NCBI GenBank assembly: GCA_004376485.1 | Contig: SOJT01000156.1 | Coordinates: forward strand, 1 to 7,352 | Direction of reading: 5' to 3' | Length of the DNA stretch: 7,352 nucleotides | Source of the DNA: Candidatus Aerophobota bacterium | GTDB lineage: Bacteria; Aerophobota; Aerophobia; Aerophobales; AE-B3A | Part shown: positions 4,844 through 7,352 of the stretch, piece after piece | Layout of the letters: each line of letters starts with the position of its first letter | How positions within the stretch are numbered: position 1 is the first letter of the stretch | Program-made: the position numbers and the translations under genes | Notes under the pieces: model-generated | Database searches by the model: none | What the model was told of the DNA's origin: nothing | What the model saw: the letters and a program-made list of their open reading frames with translations, nothing else

Positions 4844-7297
4844 TTAAGACTCTTTATTTCGCTTTCTTTTTTTCTTGGAGAAAACTAACTTTCCGTCCTT
4901 TATGGATGCTACCACTTTATCTCCCGCTTTAAACTTGCCCTGCAGGATATCCTCGGAAAGAGCATTTTCAATTAATCTCTGAATGGCACGTCTTAGGGGC
5001 CTGGCGCCGAAATCAGGATCGTATCCCTCCTGGGCAATCAAATCCTTTGCCTCTTCAGTTACCTCAAGTTCTATCTCCTTCTCCTCTATCAGCTTCTCCA
5101 TCTCATCTAGCATCAGCCCCACAATCTTTTTTATATTCTCCCTACTCAAAGCATGGAAAACGATTACTTCATCCAGCCTGTTCAAGAATTCAGGGCGAAA
5201 TTGGTGTTTCAGCTCAGAAAGAACACGGTTTTTCATCTCCTCATACGGCATAGATCCTCCTTTTCCTGCCTGGAACCCCACGCTGGCTCCGCTGGCGATC
5301 TGCTCAGCTCCCAGATTAGAGGTCATAATCAAAACTGCATTTCGAAAATCTACTGTATGACCAAGATTATCAGCTAACCTTCCGTCTTCCATAATCTGTA
5401 GAAGAATGTTAAAAACATCAGGGTGAGCCTTTTCAATCTCATCCAGCAGAATGACGGAGTAAGGACGTCTTCTTACCTTCTCCGTCAACTCTCCACCTTC
5501 CTCGTACCCTACATATCCTGGAGGAGCTCCTGTAAGGCGAGACACGGTAAATTTCTCCATATATTCGGACATATCCAACCTTATCATAGCATCCTCATCG
5601 CCGAAGAGAAACTCTGCTAAGCTCCTGGCCAGTTCTGTCTTTCCCACGCCGGTGGGACCCATAAACATAAAAACTCCTATGGGCCGCTTAATATTTTTAA
5701 TCCCTGCCTGGGCTCGGCGAATGGACTGGGAGAGGGCTTTTACCGCTTCATCCTGTCCCACCATTCTTTCGTGTAAAGCCTCTTCCATTCTGAGGAGTCG
5801 CTTGGATTCAGTCTCCGTCAAATCACGAAGGGGAACATTGGTCCAGCTAGAGACAATATAGGCTACATCTTTCTCGGTTACCTCCTGCTTTTCCCCTTTT
5901 TTACTCATGTCAGCTTGCCATTGGGCCCTTTTCTCCGCCAGGACCTGCTTCAATCTTTTTTCTTTATCCCGAAAGCTGGCTGCTTTCTCAAACTCCTGAC
6001 CCTTAACTGCCGCTTCTTTCTCTTTACTCACCTGCTCCAGCTCTTCTTCCATGTTCTTAAGGGCATCGGGACGAGCGCTGCTTCGTAATCTCACCCTGGC
6101 CGCTCCTTCATCCATCACATCAATGGCTTTATCGGGAAGAAATCTTCCCTGAATATACCGATAGGAAAGCCTGACTGCAGCTACCACAGCTTCGTCGGTG
6201 ATCCTTACCCGGTGAAAGGCCTCGTACCTGTCTCTTAAACCCTTTAATATCTCTACGGTCTCTTTCACCGTGGGTTCATTGACCATCACCGGCTGAAATC
6301 TTCTCTCCAGAGCTTCATCTCGCTCAATGTATTTTCTGTACTCATTCAGAGTAGTTGCCCCGATACACTGCAGCTCTCCCCTTGACAGGGCCGGCTTAAG
6401 GATATTTGATGCGTCTATAGCACCTTCGGCTGCTCCTGCTCCCACCAAGGTATGTATCTCGTCTACAAAAAGAATAATATTCCTAGCTTTTCTGATCTCA
6501 CTCAATATTCTCTCCATCCTCTTTTCGAACTCTCCTCGATATTTAGTTCCAGCAACTACTCCTCCTAACTCAATGGTAATCAGTCTTTTATTCAGCAGAG
6601 GTTCGGGAGCTGTTCCATCTACAATTTTCTGGGCTAGTCCCTCAGCAATGGCAGTTTTTCCCACCCCTGCTTCTCCTATGAGAACGGGGTTATTCTTAGT
6701 CCGACGGGAGAGGATCTGAATTACCCTCTCAATCTCTTTCTGTCTTCCTATTACCGGATCAAGTTCACTATTTCTGGCCGATTGGGTCAGATCCCGACCA
6801 AATCTATCCAGCGTAGGGGTAGTAGTGGAAGCAACCGGGCTAGGAGAAATAGCCTTGGGCCCTCCCCCTAAGAGGTTAATCGCCTGTTGTCTTACCTTCT
6901 CCAAATCTGCCCCTAGAGTGGTAAGAATCTGGGCAGCCACACCTTCTTCTTCTCGAATCAATCCTAATAGAATATGTTCCGTTCCAACATAGTTATGCCC
7001 CAAATTTTTGGCCTCTGTTACCGCTAGCTCCAAGACCTTCTTGGCTCTTGGGGTGAAAGGAATCTGACCGAGAAATAAACCTCCTCCGCCTCTGCCCACT
7101 GCTTTTTCCACTTCTTCGCGAACATGAGCCAGGTCTATTCCTAATTCTTGCAGGACTGTGGCTCCCACACCCTCTCCTTCTCGGATCAATCCCAACAGAA
7201 TATGTTCCGTTCCTAGATAATCGTGGTCTAATCTCTTGGCCTCCTCTCTGGCCAAGAGAATTACCCTTCTTGCTCTCTCGGTAAACCTGTTGAACAT
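4844..7297 (-). CDS. clpC: ATP-dependent Clp protease ATP-binding subunit ClpC (AAA+ unfoldase)
   Basis: ClpC is a hexameric ATPase that unfolds proteins and feeds them to ClpP. From the ATG at 7297 it has 817 residues, a normal ClpC length. Domains in order: two Clp-N repeats (about 1-65 and 80-145), each with GTEHILLGLIRE; a Ser/Thr/Pro-rich linker; D1 ATPase with Walker A GEAGVGKT at 208-215, pore loop KYRG at 252-255, Walker B ILFVDE at 275-280 and arginine fingers at 332-333; the UVR/M-domain at about 414-452; D2 ATPase with Walker A GPTGVGKT at 547-554, pore loop GYVG at 594-597, Walker B VILLDE at 615-620 and sensor 2 GARPLRR at 764-770. A ClpP-docking VGF loop at 673-675 shows it should work with ClpP. 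The tail is very basic (KKKRKRNKES). All ATPase residues are present. The ATG is chosen over an in-frame TTG at 7321 because AAGGAGG lies 5 nt before it and the TTG lies inside the promoter. No mcsA, mcsB or ctsR is seen in the 55 bases upstream. Confidence 0.98.
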   Translation of the reverse strand: MFNRFTERARRVILLAREEAKRLDHDYLGTEHILLGLIREGEGVGATVLQELGIDLAHVREEVEKAVGRGGGGLFLGQIPFTPRAKKVLELAVTEAKNLGHNYVGTEHILLGLIREEEGVAAQILTTLGADLEKVRQQAINLLGGGPKAISPSPVASTTTPTLDRFGRDLTQSARNSELDPVIGRQKEIERVIQILSRRTKNNPVLIGEAGVGKTAIAEGLAQKIVDGTAPEPLLNKRLITIELGGVVAGTKYRGEFEKRMERILSEIRKARNIILFVDEIHTLVGAGAAEGAIDASNILKPALSRGELQCIGATTLNEYRKYIERDEALERRFQPVMVNEPTVKETVEILKGLRDRYEAFHRVRITDEAVVAAVRLSYRYIQGRFLPDKAIDVMDEGAARVRLRSSARPDALKNMEEELEQVSKEKEAAVKGQEFEKAASFRDKEKRLKQVLAEKRAQWQADMSKKGEKQEVTEKDVAYIVSSWTNVPLRDLTETESKRLLRMEEALHERMVGQDEAVKALSQSIRRAQAGIKNIKRPIGVFMFMGPTGVGKTELARSLAEFLFGDEDAMIRLDMSEYMEKFTVSRLTGAPPGYVGYEEGGELTEKVRRRPYSVILLDEIEKAHPDVFNILLQIMEDGRLADNLGHTVDFRNAVLIMTSNLGAEQIASGASVGFQAGKGGSMPYEEMKNRVLSELKHQFRPEFLNRLDEVIVFHALSRENIKKIVGLMLDEMEKLIEEKEIELEVTEEAKDLIAQEGYDPDFGARPLRRAIQRLIENALSEDILQGKFKAGDKVVASIKDGKLVFSKKKRKRNKES
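6971..7213 (-). repeat. Internal Clp-N duplication in clpC, visible at DNA level
   Basis: The same 15 bases, aatatgttccgttcc on the plus strand, occur at 6971-6985 and 7199-7213, 228 bases (76 codons) apart, within longer similar stretches. They encode the shared GTEHILLGLIRE part of the two Clp-N repeats. This is the old domain duplication of the Clp family, not a mobile repeat; the DNA identity reflects shared codon choice or recent gene conversion. Confidence 0.8.
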
Positions 7298-7302
7298 CTT
7301 TT

Positions 7303-7309
7303 CCTCCTT
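7303..7309 (-). promoter_or_regulatory. clpC ribosome binding site
   Basis: On the minus strand AAGGAGG lies 5 nt (AAAAG) before the ATG at 7297. It is a full match to the anti-Shine-Dalgarno and fixes the clpC start, ruling out the upstream in-frame TTG. Confidence 0.9.
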
Positions 7310-7320
7310 CTTCACCAGCA

Positions 7321-7348
7321 ACTATAGCAAAAATGTAGTTTTAGTCAA
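7321..7348 (-). promoter_or_regulatory. Sigma70-type promoter of clpC
   Basis: On the minus strand TTGACT (7348-7343; consensus TTGACA) and TATAGT (7326-7321; consensus TATAAT) are separated by 16 bases, each one mismatch from consensus. The predicted transcript would start near 7314, leaving a leader of about 17 nt that contains the clpC ribosome site. It is the only convincing promoter I find in the window and probably serves clpC, and by read-through the genes to its left. Only four bases lie upstream of the -35 box here, so upstream operators cannot be judged. Confidence 0.75.
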
Positions 7349-7352
7349 GAAT

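Noticed and set aside
6327..6719. A plus-strand open frame of 130 codons inside clpC
   Set aside because: It is the complement of the conserved D1 ATPase region of clpC, which fully explains the lack of stops. The other plus-strand frames opposite clpC (4983-5861) and the one at 1-210 opposite uvrC are shadows of the same kind.
6971..7213. Direct repeats of 15 bases as a sign of a mobile element or attachment site
   Set aside because: Both copies are in frame in the two Clp-N repeats of clpC and encode the same conserved motif; they are protein-domain duplication.
7298..7321. Upstream TTG start for clpC, adding eight residues (LVKKEEK)
   Set aside because: The TTG overlaps the -10 box of the promoter, the added residues are just the translated ribosome site, and the family starts at the MFNRFTERA position.
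7336..7352. Possible CtsR operator upstream of clpC (AGTCAAG on the plus strand resembles half of the GGTCAAA heptad repeat)
   Set aside because: Only one poor half-site is visible; it coincides with the -35 box, and the window ends before a second heptad could be seen. No CIRCE inverted repeat is present.
1..7352. A new defence, mobile or multi-gene system
   Set aside because: All six genes belong to recognisable families with intact frames and housekeeping roles; I see no integrase, transposase, toxin pair, reverse transcriptase, CRISPR repeats or foreign-looking base composition.

Overview
The window holds six genes, all on the minus strand and therefore read from right to left: clpC, bamA, lipB, rsmD, a small TudS/DUF523-like gene and the 5' part of uvrC, which runs off the left edge. 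All reading frames are open and intact. Coding density is almost complete and no intergenic stretch exceeds about 55 bases. I see no tRNA, rRNA, CRISPR array, insertion sequence or phage gene.

Organism: a complete BamA with a signal peptide, five POTRA domains and a barrel means a diderm bacterium with an outer membrane. It also carries a ClpC-type unfoldase with the UVR/M-domain insertion, a type best known from Gram-positive bacteria, cyanobacteria and some diderm lineages. Base composition looks moderate, neither strongly AT- nor GC-rich. The gene order is not the proteobacterial one, where bamA sits with skp, lpxD and fabZ. I infer a non-proteobacterial diderm, possibly from an uncultivated phylum, but the sequence alone does not let me name it.

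Layout from right to left: a clear sigma70-type promoter (about 7321-7348) and a strong Shine-Dalgarno drive clpC (4844-7297). A 25-base gap leads to the ATG of the bamA frame (4818). Just inside that frame lies a GC-rich hairpin with a T-run (4766-4794) that looks like an intrinsic terminator or attenuator. Its 3' arm contains a perfect Shine-Dalgarno placed 8 nt before an in-frame ATT codon, so the true bamA start is uncertain. lipB follows bamA after 2 nt, rsmD overlaps the lipB stop, the TudS-like gene overlaps rsmD by 8 nt, and uvrC begins 2 nt after it. This packing points to one transcription unit with translational coupling.

The functions are mixed housekeeping: protein unfolding and degradation (ClpC), outer-membrane protein insertion (BamA), lipoate synthesis (LipB), 16S rRNA methylation (RsmD family), a probable Fe-S desulfidase-like enzyme, and nucleotide excision repair (UvrC). 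I see no evidence of a novel multi-gene system. The points most worth checking are the hairpin-masked start region of bamA, the Asp-to-Ala change in the catalytic motif of RsmD, and the uncharacterised TudS-like protein.
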